Assembly (NCBI GenBank): GCA_002493905.1
Contig: DLAJ01000028.1
Span: 1 to 50,796, forward strand
DNA from: Lachnospiraceae bacterium UBA7050
GTDB taxonomy: Bacteria; Bacillota; Clostridia; Lachnospirales; Lachnospiraceae
DNA: 50,796 nt
Direction of reading: 5' to 3'
In this document: positions 1 through 8,745 of the stretch, piece after piece
How positions within the stretch are numbered: position 1 is the stretch's first letter
Layout of the letters: each line of letters begins with the position of its first letter
The notes under the pieces: generated by a model
The model's database searches: none
What the model was told of the DNA's origin: nothing
What the model saw: only the letters and a program-made list of their open reading frames with translations
Translations under genes and position numbers: made by a program

Positions 1-1
1 G

Positions 2-115
2 GAAAGTCGGATTGCAATTGACCCTTATGTAAAAGATGTCGATTTGACTCACGCAAAGTATACCTGCAAAAGTGCAATGTATAGCGCCTGGCAACACTAC
101 GACTGCTTTTTTTGA
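2..115 (+). CDS. C-terminal end of an unidentified protein (cut by window start)
   Basis: An open frame runs from the window edge to a TGA at 113-115 and gives 37 residues ending in AWQHYDCFF. The aromatic, His-rich end looks like coding sequence rather than chance, but I do not recognise the family. About 60 bases separate it from the STAS gene, so it may be the gene before the signalling operon. No function is assigned. Confidence 0.4.
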   Translation, partial: ESRIAIDPYVKDVDLTHAKYTCKSAMYSAWQHYDCFF

Positions 116-174
116 TAAATTAATTAGATAAGAAAGATCGTTATAGGAAAGTCGTTACAGGAAAGGGATGCGCG

Positions 175-477
175 ATGAAGATCGAAAAGAGAGAAAACGG
201 GAGAGAGATTACACTGATGCTGGAGGGGCGGCTTGACACGGCCACGGCGCCTCAGCTGGAAGCGGAGATCAATGCGGTGCTTGAGGGTGCGGAGATGATG
301 ATATTGGACTTTGAAAAGCTGGAATATCTTTCATCGGCGGGACTGCGTGTGCTTTTGTCGACACATAAGGCGTTCATGAAAAAAGACGGCGGGAAAATGG
401 TGATCCGTCATGTGAATGAAATCATCAATGAAGTCTTTGAGGTAACCGGTTTTCTGGACATTCTGAATATTGAATAG
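175..477 (+). CDS. STAS-domain anti-sigma factor antagonist (SpoIIAA/RsbV-like)
   Basis: This 100-residue protein is one STAS domain, the usual length for SpoIIAA/RsbV. The motif LEYLSSAGLRVLL (about residues 50-62) carries the serine that the partner kinase phosphorylates in this family. In partner switching the unphosphorylated form binds an anti-sigma ATPase and frees that ATPase's target. The start has a GGAAAGGG ribosome binding site just upstream. The anti-sigma-type ATPase follows after only 14 bases, which supports a cognate pair. No sigma factor gene is nearby, so the final target is unknown. Confidence 0.88.
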   Translation: MKIEKRENGREITLMLEGRLDTATAPQLEAEINAVLEGAEMMILDFEKLEYLSSAGLRVLLSTHKAFMKKDGGKMVIRHVNEIINEVFEVTGFLDILNIE

Positions 478-491
478 CGCGGGGGATTTGT

Positions 492-899
492 ATGAAAGAA
501 TTAACGGTAGATGCAACAGTGGAAAGTATTCGGGTCATCACTGAATTTGTCGATGAACAGCTTGAACAGCTCGGCTGTCCAATGAAAGCACAGGCGCAGA
601 TTGATATTGCGATTGATGAGTTGTTCAGCAATATTGTCCACTATGCCTACCATCCGGAAGTCGGTCCTGCAACGGTGCGGGTCGAGGTAGTCGAAGACCC
701 TCTTTCTGTTGTGATCACATTTATTGATCAGGGCGTGCCCTACGACCCGCTTGCCAAGGCGGACCCGAATGTCAATCTGTCTGCGGAAGAACGCGAAGCC
801 GGGGGACTGGGAATCTATATTGTGAAAAAGAACATGAATGAGATCACCTATGAATATAAGGATGGACGTAATATTCTGAGAATACGAAAAGAGATATAG
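492..899 (+). CDS. Anti-sigma factor-type Ser/Thr protein kinase (HATPase_c_2; RsbW/SpoIIAB-like)
   Basis: The 135-residue product is a single GHKL ATPase fold. The N-box is visible in IDELFSNIVHYAYHP (about 45-60) and the glycine-rich lid in GGLGIYIVKKNM (about 108-119). In this family the ATPase phosphorylates the serine of its STAS partner and holds a sigma factor or another regulator when that partner is phosphorylated. It has an upstream GGGGGA and lies between the STAS gene and a hybrid kinase gene, six bases from the latter, so the three are probably co-transcribed. There is no sigma factor gene in the window. Confidence 0.87.
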   Translation: MKELTVDATVESIRVITEFVDEQLEQLGCPMKAQAQIDIAIDELFSNIVHYAYHPEVGPATVRVEVVEDPLSVVITFIDQGVPYDPLAKADPNVNLSAEEREAGGLGIYIVKKNMNEITYEYKDGRNILRIRKEI

Positions 900-919
900 A
901 CAGTATGGGGAATTCATGT

Positions 920-3226
920 ATGCCGGAACAGAATGATTATAAGAATTTGTATAAAGAGATTGTCACGAATCTGCTTGAGGGTGTTATGGTAATCAGCATG
1001 AAGGGAAAGATCACGATGCTGAATCCGGCGGCGGAACGTATGCTTGGTCTGAATCAGGAGGATATTGGAAATTCGTTTATTAATGTTTTTTTGACAAGGG
1101 AAGGTACGGATGCCTTTAATGAGGCAATTCTGGATACGATTTACGAAAAAGAAAAGGTCAGCAATATGCCGGTTGACTATATGTTAGAAGGTGAGCTCAG
1201 GAATCTGTCGCTGACAACAAGCTATATCCATAATGACGGAGAAAAATCCGTCGTTGTGGTTATGGAGGATGTCACGGAGCTGAATGAGCTTCGGGACGCG
1301 CAGACCGCGTTAGACAAGATCCAGAGGCTGAACAGAGAGTACGAGAAGGCAAAGGATGAGGCCGTCAGAGCAAACGAGGCGAAAAGCCTGTTTCTTTCCA
1401 ATATGTCTCATGAGATCAGAACGCCGATCAATGCCGTGCTTGGCATGAATGAGATGATCTTAAGGGAATGCAGTGATAAGCAGCTTCTTTCCTATGCCGC
1501 CAACATTCAAAGCTCGGGCAAGACGCTGCTGTTTCTGATCAATGATATATTGGATATGTCAAAGATTGAGTCCGGTAAAATGGAGATTGTCAGCGTGGAA
1601 TATGCTCCGGAAAACATGGTGATGGACCTGTGGAATGTGATTTATCTGCGCGCGCAGGAAAAGGGACTGGCCATCCGGTTTGTACTGGATGAAACGCTTC
1701 CACGCCGTCTGTTCGGTGATGATGTCAGGATTAAACAGATCGTAACGAATTTGTTGACTAACGCGGTCAAATACACGCCGCAGGGAAGCATTGAGATGAA
1801 AGCGGCCTATGAACGTCAGGGGAGTGAAACAATAGCACTGATCATATCCGTGGCAGATACGGGAATGGGTATTCGTGAGGAGGATATGGGAAAGCTGTTT
1901 GAAAGCTTTCAAAGGCTTGATGAGGAAAAGAATCGTAATATCGAGGGAACCGGTCTTGGAATGAATATTACCATGTCGCTGTTGAAACTGATGGGCGGGG
2001 ACATGAAAGTAAAAAGCGAGTATGGCAGGGGGTCTGTTTTTACCGTCACGATACCGCAAAAGGTAATATGTGATGAACCGACGGGAAGCTTTGAGGAAAT
2101 CAAAAGCAGACGTGAACAGAGTCTTTCCAGAAAGCAGCAGCTCTTTGAGGCGCCTGAGGCAAGCGTGCTTGTAGTTGACGACAATAGCATGAATCTCACG
2201 GTTTTTCAGGCGCTGCTTAAGCGTACCAAAGTGAAGGTTACGACGGCGGACTCTGGCAAACGCTGTCTGGAGCTTGTGAAGAAAGAAAAATACCATATGA
2301 TTTTTATGGATCATATGATGCCGGAGATGGATGGCGTTGAGACGTTCCGTGAGATGCGGAAACTTTCGGATTTCCCTAACAAGGATACGCCAGTGATTGT
2401 CCTGACGGCAAATGCATTATCCGGCGCAAGGGAAGGATACCTGAAAGAAGGATTTTCTGACTTTCTGACAAAACCGATTGACGGCGACCTGTTGGAGCAG
2501 ACGATCAAAAACTACCTTCCCAAAATGCTTGTCCGTGAGGCGGAGGCTGATACTTCAGAAAACGGACAAAGTGGTGCTCAGTCGGAGTATGAGCACTATC
2601 TTCAATATGGCATTTCCATAGAAAACGGACTGTCACATGCAAGACAGGATGAAGACATGTATCAGGAACTTGTGAAAATGTTTATCCGGGAACGCGCAAA
2701 GCAGGAAGAAATGCAGCGTTTCCTTGCCGGACAGAACATGGAAGATTATGCGATCCGGGTACATGGATTAAAGGGAAATGCGAGAACGCTTGGTGCGGAA
2801 ACGCTTGCGGATATGGCATTTGAACACGAAAAGCAGAGTAAAGCGGGAAATGCGGAATATGTGAACTGTCATTGGGATGAATTACTTTCTGTCTGGGACA
2901 GGACGCTGGAAGGGTTTCAGGAATATCTTGATATATATGGAGGGGCGGAGTCTGACGAATATGCGCCTCCGGAGAGTGAAATGCTGGAAGACAGCAAGGA
3001 AACATTGCAGCTGAGCGGCAGCGACCTGGAAAATGTCACCGTTCTGTTGGAGGATTTTGAGACCGGTCAGGCAGTCGGACAGTTGAAGGAATGGCTGCGC
3101 AGTCCTTTGGAGCCGTCCATGCGTGATTTTATTCAAGATGTTCTGACCGCATTAGAGGACGAATTTGATGAGGACAAGGCGATAGAGCTGCTAAAGAAAA
3201 ACGGAGGAAATCAGCATGTTGTTTGA
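920..3226 (+). CDS. Hybrid sensor histidine kinase: PAS, HisKA, HATPase, receiver, HPt
   Basis: I chose ATG 920 because GGGGA at 907-911 sits 8 bases ahead of it; the in-frame ATG at 905 has no ribosome binding site. The 768-residue protein has no membrane segment. In order it has a PAS-like domain (about 10-115), a short coiled coil, HisKA with the phospho-acceptor in SNMSHEIRTPINAVLG (His about 164), a HATPase domain with N-box IVTNLLTNAVKYTPQG, a receiver with acceptor Asp in MIFMDHMMPEMDG, and an HPt domain with RVHGLKGNARTLGAE. This is a complete phosphorelay in one cytosolic chain. It overlaps the receiver gene behind it by 11 bases. Confidence 0.9.
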   Translation: MPEQNDYKNLYKEIVTNLLEGVMVISMKGKITMLNPAAERMLGLNQEDIGNSFINVFLTREGTDAFNEAILDTIYEKEKVSNMPVDYMLEGELRNLSLTTSYIHNDGEKSVVVVMEDVTELNELRDAQTALDKIQRLNREYEKAKDEAVRANEAKSLFLSNMSHEIRTPINAVLGMNEMILRECSDKQLLSYAANIQSSGKTLLFLINDILDMSKIESGKMEIVSVEYAPENMVMDLWNVIYLRAQEKGLAIRFVLDETLPRRLFGDDVRIKQIVTNLLTNAVKYTPQGSIEMKAAYERQGSETIALIISVADTGMGIREEDMGKLFESFQRLDEEKNRNIEGTGLGMNITMSLLKLMGGDMKVKSEYGRGSVFTVTIPQKVICDEPTGSFEEIKSRREQSLSRKQQLFEAPEASVLVVDDNSMNLTVFQALLKRTKVKVTTADSGKRCLELVKKEKYHMIFMDHMMPEMDGVETFREMRKLSDFPNKDTPVIVLTANALSGAREGYLKEGFSDFLTKPIDGDLLEQTIKNYLPKMLVREAEADTSENGQSGAQSEYEHYLQYGISIENGLSHARQDEDMYQELVKMFIRERAKQEEMQRFLAGQNMEDYAIRVHGLKGNARTLGAETLADMAFEHEKQSKAGNAEYVNCHWDELLSVWDRTLEGFQEYLDIYGGAESDEYAPPESEMLEDSKETLQLSGSDLENVTVLLEDFETGQAVGQLKEWLRSPLEPSMRDFIQDVLTALEDEFDEDKAIELLKKNGGNQHVV

Positions 3227-3605
3227 AAAGAAAAAGATTGTGGCAGTGGATGACAGCGGCATTGTTTTGAAGATGCTGACAAAATTATTAGGCGAAAAAT
3301 ATGATCTGCACGCGTTCTCAGGCGGAAACCGGGCGCTTCAGTTTTTGAAGAACAGAACGCCGGACCTGATCATTCTGGACATTGATATGCCCGAGATCAA
3401 TGGGTATGAGATGCTGAAGATCATCAAAGAAAAAGAGCACTTAAAAGATGTACCGGTTATTTTTCTGACGTCAAACAATGATAAAAATCATGTTGTCAGA
3501 GCTGTGGCGGGCGGTGCGAAAGACTATGTGGTGAAGCCGATTGATGAAGAAATTTTAATGGATAAAGTACACGCGGCGCTGGAGGAAGAAGCCTCTTTCA
3601 TCTGA
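3216..3605 (+). CDS. Single-domain response regulator (CheY-like)
   Basis: This is a 129-residue stand-alone receiver. VAVDDSG supplies the acidic pocket, LIILDIDMPEING the phosphorylated aspartate (about residue 57), VIFLTS the conserved Thr/Ser and VVKPID the conserved lysine. There is no output domain. It starts inside the end of the hybrid kinase gene behind a good CGGAGGA site, so translation is probably coupled. It may be the final acceptor of the relay and could act on the convergent SpoIIE-type phosphatase or the nearby MCP-like protein; that link is inference from position. Confidence 0.9.
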   Translation: MLFEKKKIVAVDDSGIVLKMLTKLLGEKYDLHAFSGGNRALQFLKNRTPDLIILDIDMPEINGYEMLKIIKEKEHLKDVPVIFLTSNNDKNHVVRAVAGGAKDYVVKPIDEEILMDKVHAALEEEASFI

Positions 3606-3610
3606 GTTTT

Positions 3611-3711
3611 GTTCCAGCTCTCTTTCGTCCGGACTTTTACTCAGGCTTTTCTGTCCGGGCTTCGGTTCCGGTCTCTTTCGTCCGGGTTTTTACTTAGGCT
3701 TTTCTGCCCGG
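3611..3711. repeat. Imperfect 53-bp direct repeat in a convergent intergenic gap
   Basis: Two copies of a pyrimidine-rich unit with CTCTTTCGTCCGG and AGGCTTTTCTG lie at about 3611-3659 and 3665-3711, offset by 53 bases and differing at a few positions. They fill the space between two converging genes, where terminators are expected. Short pairings such as GGACC/GGTCC follow at 3711-3745. I see no ORF that needs this stretch. Confidence 0.6.
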
Positions 3712-3752
3712 ACCTTGATCCGGTCCCTGTCAGCCGGACCAAGGGCCGGCGG

Positions 3753-5195
3753 TTATACGCGGTCCATCGCTTTCAGGTATTTGACGCAGAGCATGGTAAT
3801 ATCGTCAAACTGCGGAGCGCCGTCTACAAAGGCATCAATATCGGCCTTAACTGCAGGAAGCAGTTCGGCAGGCGGCTTGTCTGCATTGCGGACAAGGATA
3901 TTCGTCAGACGTTCCATGCCATAAAGTTCTTGGGCGGCGTTGGTGGCCTCTGTTACACCGTCCGTATATTGAAAGATACGGTCTCCGGGTGCGAGCTGGA
4001 TGCATCCACTCTGGTATTTCATACCTTCCATACCGGCCAGTACAAAACCGGGACGGAGTTTGTATGCTTCATAACTGCCGCCGGATTTTGCGATAAAAGG
4101 CATCTCGTGTCCGGCATTCACGAAACGGAACTCTCCCGTTACGAGATTGAGCACACCTTCAAAAGCGGTGATAAACAGCCCTTCATTGTTGGATTCGCAG
4201 AGCAGATGATTTACTTCTGTGAATACATCCCCAAGATCAATATTTGGTTTTGTATGGTCTTTGATCAGCGTTTTGCCGATTACCATAAAGAGTGCCGCGG
4301 GGACGCCCTTTCCAGATACATCGGCGACAACAATGGCAAGATGCGTTTCGTCTACCATAAAGAAATCATAGAAATCACCGCCGACTTCTTTCGCCGGATT
4401 CATTGTCGCGTAGATATCAAATTCGGAACGCTCCGGAAAAGCAGGGAAAATGCATGGGAGCATATCTGCCTGAATGCGTGTCGCAACATCCAGTTCCGTA
4501 GAGATGCGTTTCTGCTCCTCACTGTCTCTGATCTGCTTTTCCAAAAGCCGCCTCGTCCTTCCTGCAACTGTCATACAGATAGAAGAAATGCCGAGAAGGA
4601 TCAGGGCACGCGGAATTACAAAGAAAAGTGTTGCTTCATACAGCATTTGAGAGGTTATCACCCGCTTTGTAATGTCGGGTTCTGTGATTAACAGATTTAG
4701 GTCCCCCTCTCCGAAATACATTCCGAGATAGATGGAGGCAGAAAAAAGCAGCCACGAAGCAGCCAGTGTAATGCAGGTCAGTTTTTTGGAATAGTAATGG
4801 CAGCTCAATGCGAGCGGAACAGCCCAGGCAAGGACGCCGTGTTTCGGCATGGCCGCAGACAAAATAAAAATGCTTATGATACCGCAGAGGGTTACAGCGT
4901 ATTTTACCCAGAAAGGCTTGCCGCCTGTCGCTTTGCAGATCAGTGTCGGTATCAGAAAAAACAGAATTGTGACAGGCATTCCGATATTCATAATATTGGC
5001 GGGAATGATGAAAATGCCGATCAGATTGAGCAGCCATGATACTGCGCCGACGCCCGCGCATACAGTCAGACATCTCGCCGCGTACTGGTTGGCTTCCACC
5101 TCATTTTCGAGAATTGCCATCCATTCCGATTCCGTACCATCCATTGCCGTACCGGATTTTCTGATATTTTCGTTTTTCACATTGGTACCTCGCAT
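3753..5195 (-). CDS. Membrane SpoIIE/RsbU-type PP2C protein phosphatase
   Basis: The 480-residue protein has several hydrophobic segments in residues about 40-200 and a basic coiled linker (about 210-245). A SpoIIE-type PP2C domain follows, with metal-binding motifs EVGGDFYDFF, ADVSGKGVPAALFM, YTDGVTEA and FDDITMLCV. Such phosphatases dephosphorylate STAS proteins, so the STAS protein encoded at 175-477 is the obvious candidate substrate. The gene converges on the kinase/receiver operon. The first ATG (5195) has no clear ribosome binding site; an in-frame GTG five codons later (5180) is preceded by GAGGT at good spacing and may be the true start. Confidence 0.88.
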   Translation of the reverse strand: MRGTNVKNENIRKSGTAMDGTESEWMAILENEVEANQYAARCLTVCAGVGAVSWLLNLIGIFIIPANIMNIGMPVTILFFLIPTLICKATGGKPFWVKYAVTLCGIISIFILSAAMPKHGVLAWAVPLALSCHYYSKKLTCITLAASWLLFSASIYLGMYFGEGDLNLLITEPDITKRVITSQMLYEATLFFVIPRALILLGISSICMTVAGRTRRLLEKQIRDSEEQKRISTELDVATRIQADMLPCIFPAFPERSEFDIYATMNPAKEVGGDFYDFFMVDETHLAIVVADVSGKGVPAALFMVIGKTLIKDHTKPNIDLGDVFTEVNHLLCESNNEGLFITAFEGVLNLVTGEFRFVNAGHEMPFIAKSGGSYEAYKLRPGFVLAGMEGMKYQSGCIQLAPGDRIFQYTDGVTEATNAAQELYGMERLTNILVRNADKPPAELLPAVKADIDAFVDGAPQFDDITMLCVKYLKAMDRV

Positions 5196-5453
5196 TTCAT
5201 TTTTTATCTTTCGGGATGCTTTCGGGGTGCTGAACGCCTCTGAAGAGCCGAATGTTTCAGCAGATCTGAATCAGCGTTTTCAGGACGTGAAACAAAGCCT
5301 ACTGCCCATTATATCAGATAAGGTCGAAAAAAGGCGGAAATGCCCGTGCAAAGTATGCCCGAAAATGTGTAATCCGCGTTGGGCAGGGTGAGAGGAGAGC
5401 TTTCTTATATTATAATACATAGTTATTAACAAATGAGAGTGTGGAGGTAGCTT

Positions 5454-6962
5454 ATGGAACAGAACTTTTTTGTGGAAAATGATGCAAAAGTGACGAAGAC
5501 AGCAGTGAAAGCCCTGCGGTGGCTGATCCTTGTATTTCCGCTGCTGATCATTCTTTCTGCCGCTGGAATTTTTCAGGCGAAGGTCAGCGAACTGATCCCG
5601 CTTACACTGGTCGGGCTCGTCGTGACAATGGGACCGGGTATCGCGTATAAACTGAATACACCGATCCGCATTATGAAATATGTGACGACACTCGCGCTGG
5701 GCATTCTGGTGTCCCTGATGGGAATGAACGCGGCTCTAGGTATTTATATGACCTATGCGTTTGCCATGGTATTCAGTCTGTTCTATTATGATAAAAAGTT
5801 TACGCTGCAGGTTTCAGCGGTTTCTTATATTTTATTGGTGATCTCTCTGTATTTCCGGTCTCTCAGCGTACAGCAGATTGAATATGAGACAAACTTTATG
5901 TGGTTTTTTACACGTTCACTGGGATTTCTTATGGAAACGGTCGTAATGAGTATAATCTGCGTAAAAATTGCGGAACTGTCACACCAGCTGCTTGTGAAGT
6001 TCGCGGATACGAAGCAGACGGTGGAGCTGGTAAGTGAATGTGAAAAGGCCTCCGAGAATCTGAAAGGGGTATTGGAACCATTAGATAATTATATTCATCA
6101 CTTTGCGGACACGAACGGAGTTATTACAGAATCTGCGCAGACAACACTTCATGACTGTGACGAAAATTTCCGGTTCGTGGATTCTGTCCGGGATTCCATG
6201 AATGAACTGGGCAGAGGGGTGGACGGCGTCCTGGACAACATGAAAGAATTGCTGCAGATTTCAGGGGAAACAACCGAAAAAGTTGCGGGATATGTCGATC
6301 ATATGAAAAAAACAACGGAGAGCATTCGTGTAATTGAGCGCTCGGCGTTACAGACCGAGGCGCTGATCGGCAGTCTGGATGATGGCATGAAAGAGGTGTC
6401 CGGGTTTACGAACACGATTGCGGGGATCGCCAGTCAGACGAATCTGCTTGCATTAAATGCGTCGATAGAGGCGGCGCGTGCTGGAGAGATGGGAAGGGGA
6501 TTCAGCGTAGTAGCGGAGGAAGTGGGAGTGCTTGCGTCGGATTCCAAACGGGCCAGCGATGCGATCACAGAAATCATACATAAAATTTTCGGACTTCTGC
6601 AGGAGGTACAGAAATCTAACCAGGAAAATATTACAAATGTAACGAGCGAGATCGAAAAACTTCGTGAGATCGTAGGAGAAGCAGAACAGATTGAGTCGCT
6701 CCAGAAAGAATCCGGAGAAAAAGCGAGAATTGCGGCAGATTCGAGCAGCGGCACCGTCAAGCAGAGCGGGCAGATTCTGGATATGATCAGTCAGATGGAA
6801 GAGCTTGTGCAGAACACCATTGCACGGGCGAACAAGATTGTGGAGGAATCGAAAGAACAGAGGAATGTGACAGGAGAGGTGGAGGAGGCATTCCAGCAGG
6901 TAAATGCTGTGTCCGATCATTTACTGATGATCAGCCGGAGCCGCACCGCACAAAATGCTTGA
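5454..6962 (+). CDS. Membrane methyl-accepting chemotaxis-like signalling protein
   Basis: This 502-residue protein has about six hydrophobic segments in the first 180 residues, then a long helical region ending in an MCP signalling domain. The hairpin tip is SQTNLLALNASIEAARAGE, continuing into GRGFSVVAEEV (about residues 328-358), the part that contacts CheA/CheW in classical receptors. It has no periplasmic ligand domain and no obvious HAMP. No che genes are in the window. GTGGAGGT precedes the ATG, and a TATAAT at 5411-5416 may be its -10 box, although no matching -35 is visible. Confidence 0.85.
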   Translation: MEQNFFVENDAKVTKTAVKALRWLILVFPLLIILSAAGIFQAKVSELIPLTLVGLVVTMGPGIAYKLNTPIRIMKYVTTLALGILVSLMGMNAALGIYMTYAFAMVFSLFYYDKKFTLQVSAVSYILLVISLYFRSLSVQQIEYETNFMWFFTRSLGFLMETVVMSIICVKIAELSHQLLVKFADTKQTVELVSECEKASENLKGVLEPLDNYIHHFADTNGVITESAQTTLHDCDENFRFVDSVRDSMNELGRGVDGVLDNMKELLQISGETTEKVAGYVDHMKKTTESIRVIERSALQTEALIGSLDDGMKEVSGFTNTIAGIASQTNLLALNASIEAARAGEMGRGFSVVAEEVGVLASDSKRASDAITEIIHKIFGLLQEVQKSNQENITNVTSEIEKLREIVGEAEQIESLQKESGEKARIAADSSSGTVKQSGQILDMISQMEELVQNTIARANKIVEESKEQRNVTGEVEEAFQQVNAVSDHLLMISRSRTAQNA

Positions 6963-7089
6963 CAGCATACGCATTACAGAGTAAAATTGAACTGTTGTAA
7001 AATTGAGAGTTAGGATATGTCATCCTATTTGGCGTGTTCCATAACGCATATTCGTACAATGAAAACTAAATAAGGAGGTGCTCCTGTAC

Positions 7090-8649
7090 ATGGGACCAGT
7101 AGTAACGGCGGTCATTGTGACGGTCATTGTGACACTTGTCATTGCGGTACCCGTATCTGCTTTTCTTGCGATGAACCGCCAGAAAAAGGCGATTGAGCAG
7201 AAGATCGGGAATGCGGACACAAAGGCAAGAGAGATTATTGATGATGCATTAAAAACTGCTGAGGCAAAAAAACGTGAAGGGCTGCTCGAGGTGAAGGAAG
7301 AGTCGATCCGGACAAAGAATGAGCTGGATAAGGAAATCAAAGAGCGGAGAGCGGAGGCACAGCGTTACGAGCGCAGAGTTCAGCAGAAGGAAGAAAACAT
7401 CGACAAAAAGGCGGACGCGATCGAAAAGAAGGAAGCGGGGCTGATTGCAAGAGAAGAGGCGCTGAATAAGCAGAAAGAAGCGATCGCCAGACTGAATGAA
7501 GAGAGGGTACAGGAACTGGAACGAATCTCTGGTTTAACCTCCGAACAGGCAAAAGAGTATTTATTGAAAATTGTTGAAGACGAAGTAAAGCATGAAACAG
7601 CCGTGCTCGTGAAAGAAATGGAGAGCAGGGCCAAAGAAGAAGCGGACAAGAAGGCAAAGGAATACGTGGTAAACGCGATTCAGCGTTGTGCAGCGGACCA
7701 TGTATCCGAATCGACGATTTCCGTTGTGCAGCTTCCGAGCGATGAAATGAAAGGACGCATCATCGGGCGTGAAGGACGAAATATCCGTACGTTAGAGACA
7801 ATGACAGGTGTTGATCTGATCATTGACGATACGCCGGAGGCAGTTATTCTGTCCGGTTTTGACCCGATCAGGCGTGAGGTTGCACGTATTGCACTCGAAA
7901 AGCTGATCGTGGATGGAAGAATCCACCCGGCGAGAATCGAGGAAATGGTTGAAAAAGCGCAAAAAGAAGTAGAGGTCATGATCAAAGAAGAGGGTGAAGC
8001 GGCGCTCTTAGAAGTCGGCGTACACGGTATTCACCCAGAGCTTGTCAGATTACTCGGCAAGATGAAATTCAGAACCAGCTATGGACAGAATGCGTTGAAG
8101 CATTCTATTGAAGTGGCACAGCTTTCGGGTCTCCTTGCCTCTGAAATGGGGTTGGATATCAGAATGGCGAAACGCGCAGGTCTTTTACACGATATTGGTA
8201 AATCCGTGGATCATGAAATGGAAGGCTCCCACATCCAGCTTGGCGTGGAGCTCTGCAGAAAGTATAAGGAATCTGCAACGGTCATTAATGCAGTGGAGTC
8301 GCATCACGGCGATGTGGAGCCGACAACGCTGATCGCGTGTCTGGTACAAGCAGCCGATACGATTTCTGCGGCAAGACCCGGCGCAAGGCGCGAGACGTTG
8401 GAGACTTATACGACAAGATTAAAACAGTTGGAAGATATTACAAACAATTTCAAGGGAGTAGACAAATCTTTTGCTATTCAGGCAGGTAGAGAGATTCGAG
8501 TAATGGTAGTTCCTGAACAGATCAGCGATGCGGACATGGTTCTTCTGGCAAGGGATATTTCAAAACAGATTGAAGCGGAGCTTCAGTATCCGGGTCAGAT
8601 CAAGGTCAATGTCATTCGCGAGTCCAGAGTAGTTGATTACGCAAAGTAA
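7090..8649 (+). CDS. rny: Ribonuclease Y
   Basis: RNase Y is a membrane-anchored endoribonuclease that starts mRNA decay in Firmicutes. The 519-residue product has the full family layout: an N-terminal membrane helix (about 5-27), a long charged coiled coil (about 30-190), a KH domain with GRIIGREGRNIRTLE, and an HD domain with LLHDIGKSVDHE and VESHHGDVEP. I took ATG 7090, 11 bases after AGGAGG (7073-7078); an upstream in-frame GTG overlaps the ribosome binding site and cannot be the start. A strong terminator follows at 8692-8729. Confidence 0.96.
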   Translation: MGPVVTAVIVTVIVTLVIAVPVSAFLAMNRQKKAIEQKIGNADTKAREIIDDALKTAEAKKREGLLEVKEESIRTKNELDKEIKERRAEAQRYERRVQQKEENIDKKADAIEKKEAGLIAREEALNKQKEAIARLNEERVQELERISGLTSEQAKEYLLKIVEDEVKHETAVLVKEMESRAKEEADKKAKEYVVNAIQRCAADHVSESTISVVQLPSDEMKGRIIGREGRNIRTLETMTGVDLIIDDTPEAVILSGFDPIRREVARIALEKLIVDGRIHPARIEEMVEKAQKEVEVMIKEEGEAALLEVGVHGIHPELVRLLGKMKFRTSYGQNALKHSIEVAQLSGLLASEMGLDIRMAKRAGLLHDIGKSVDHEMEGSHIQLGVELCRKYKESATVINAVESHHGDVEPTTLIACLVQAADTISAARPGARRETLETYTTRLKQLEDITNNFKGVDKSFAIQAGREIRVMVVPEQISDADMVLLARDISKQIEAELQYPGQIKVNVIRESRVVDYAK

Positions 8650-8691
8650 AAACGAACGCCGCCGCGCTTTGCGGGCCGGTTTATCGTAAGA

Positions 8692-8729
8692 AAAAAGATT
8701 TCATAAACATTGTTTATGGAATCTTTTTT
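8692..8729 (+). terminator. Rho-independent terminator of rny
   Basis: AAAGATTTCATAAAC pairs with GTTTATGGAATCTTT around a four-base loop, with one G-U pair, and runs into seven T residues. Its right half also contains the -35 region of the next gene's promoter. Confidence 0.85.
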
Positions 8730-8738
8730 TGCTATAAT
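8710..8738 (+). promoter_or_regulatory. Sigma-A-type promoter for the PP2C gene, inside the rny terminator
   Basis: TTGTTT (8710-8715) and TATAAT (8733-8738) are separated by exactly 17 bases. Transcription would start near 8745. This rules out the in-frame TTG and ATG codons at 8710, 8716 and 8737 as starts for this transcript. Confidence 0.65.
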
Positions 8739-8745
8739 GGGATGT

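Noticed and set aside
1559..2314. Minus-strand frame of 251 codons inside the hybrid kinase gene
   Set aside because: Shadow of a well-supported gene; composition is unlike a protein of this genome and there is no start signal.
3609..4691. Long plus-strand reading frame of 360 codons opposite the SpoIIE-type phosphatase
   Set aside because: It is antisense to a clear PP2C gene with intact motifs, starts in the repeat region and has no family resemblance or ribosome binding site.
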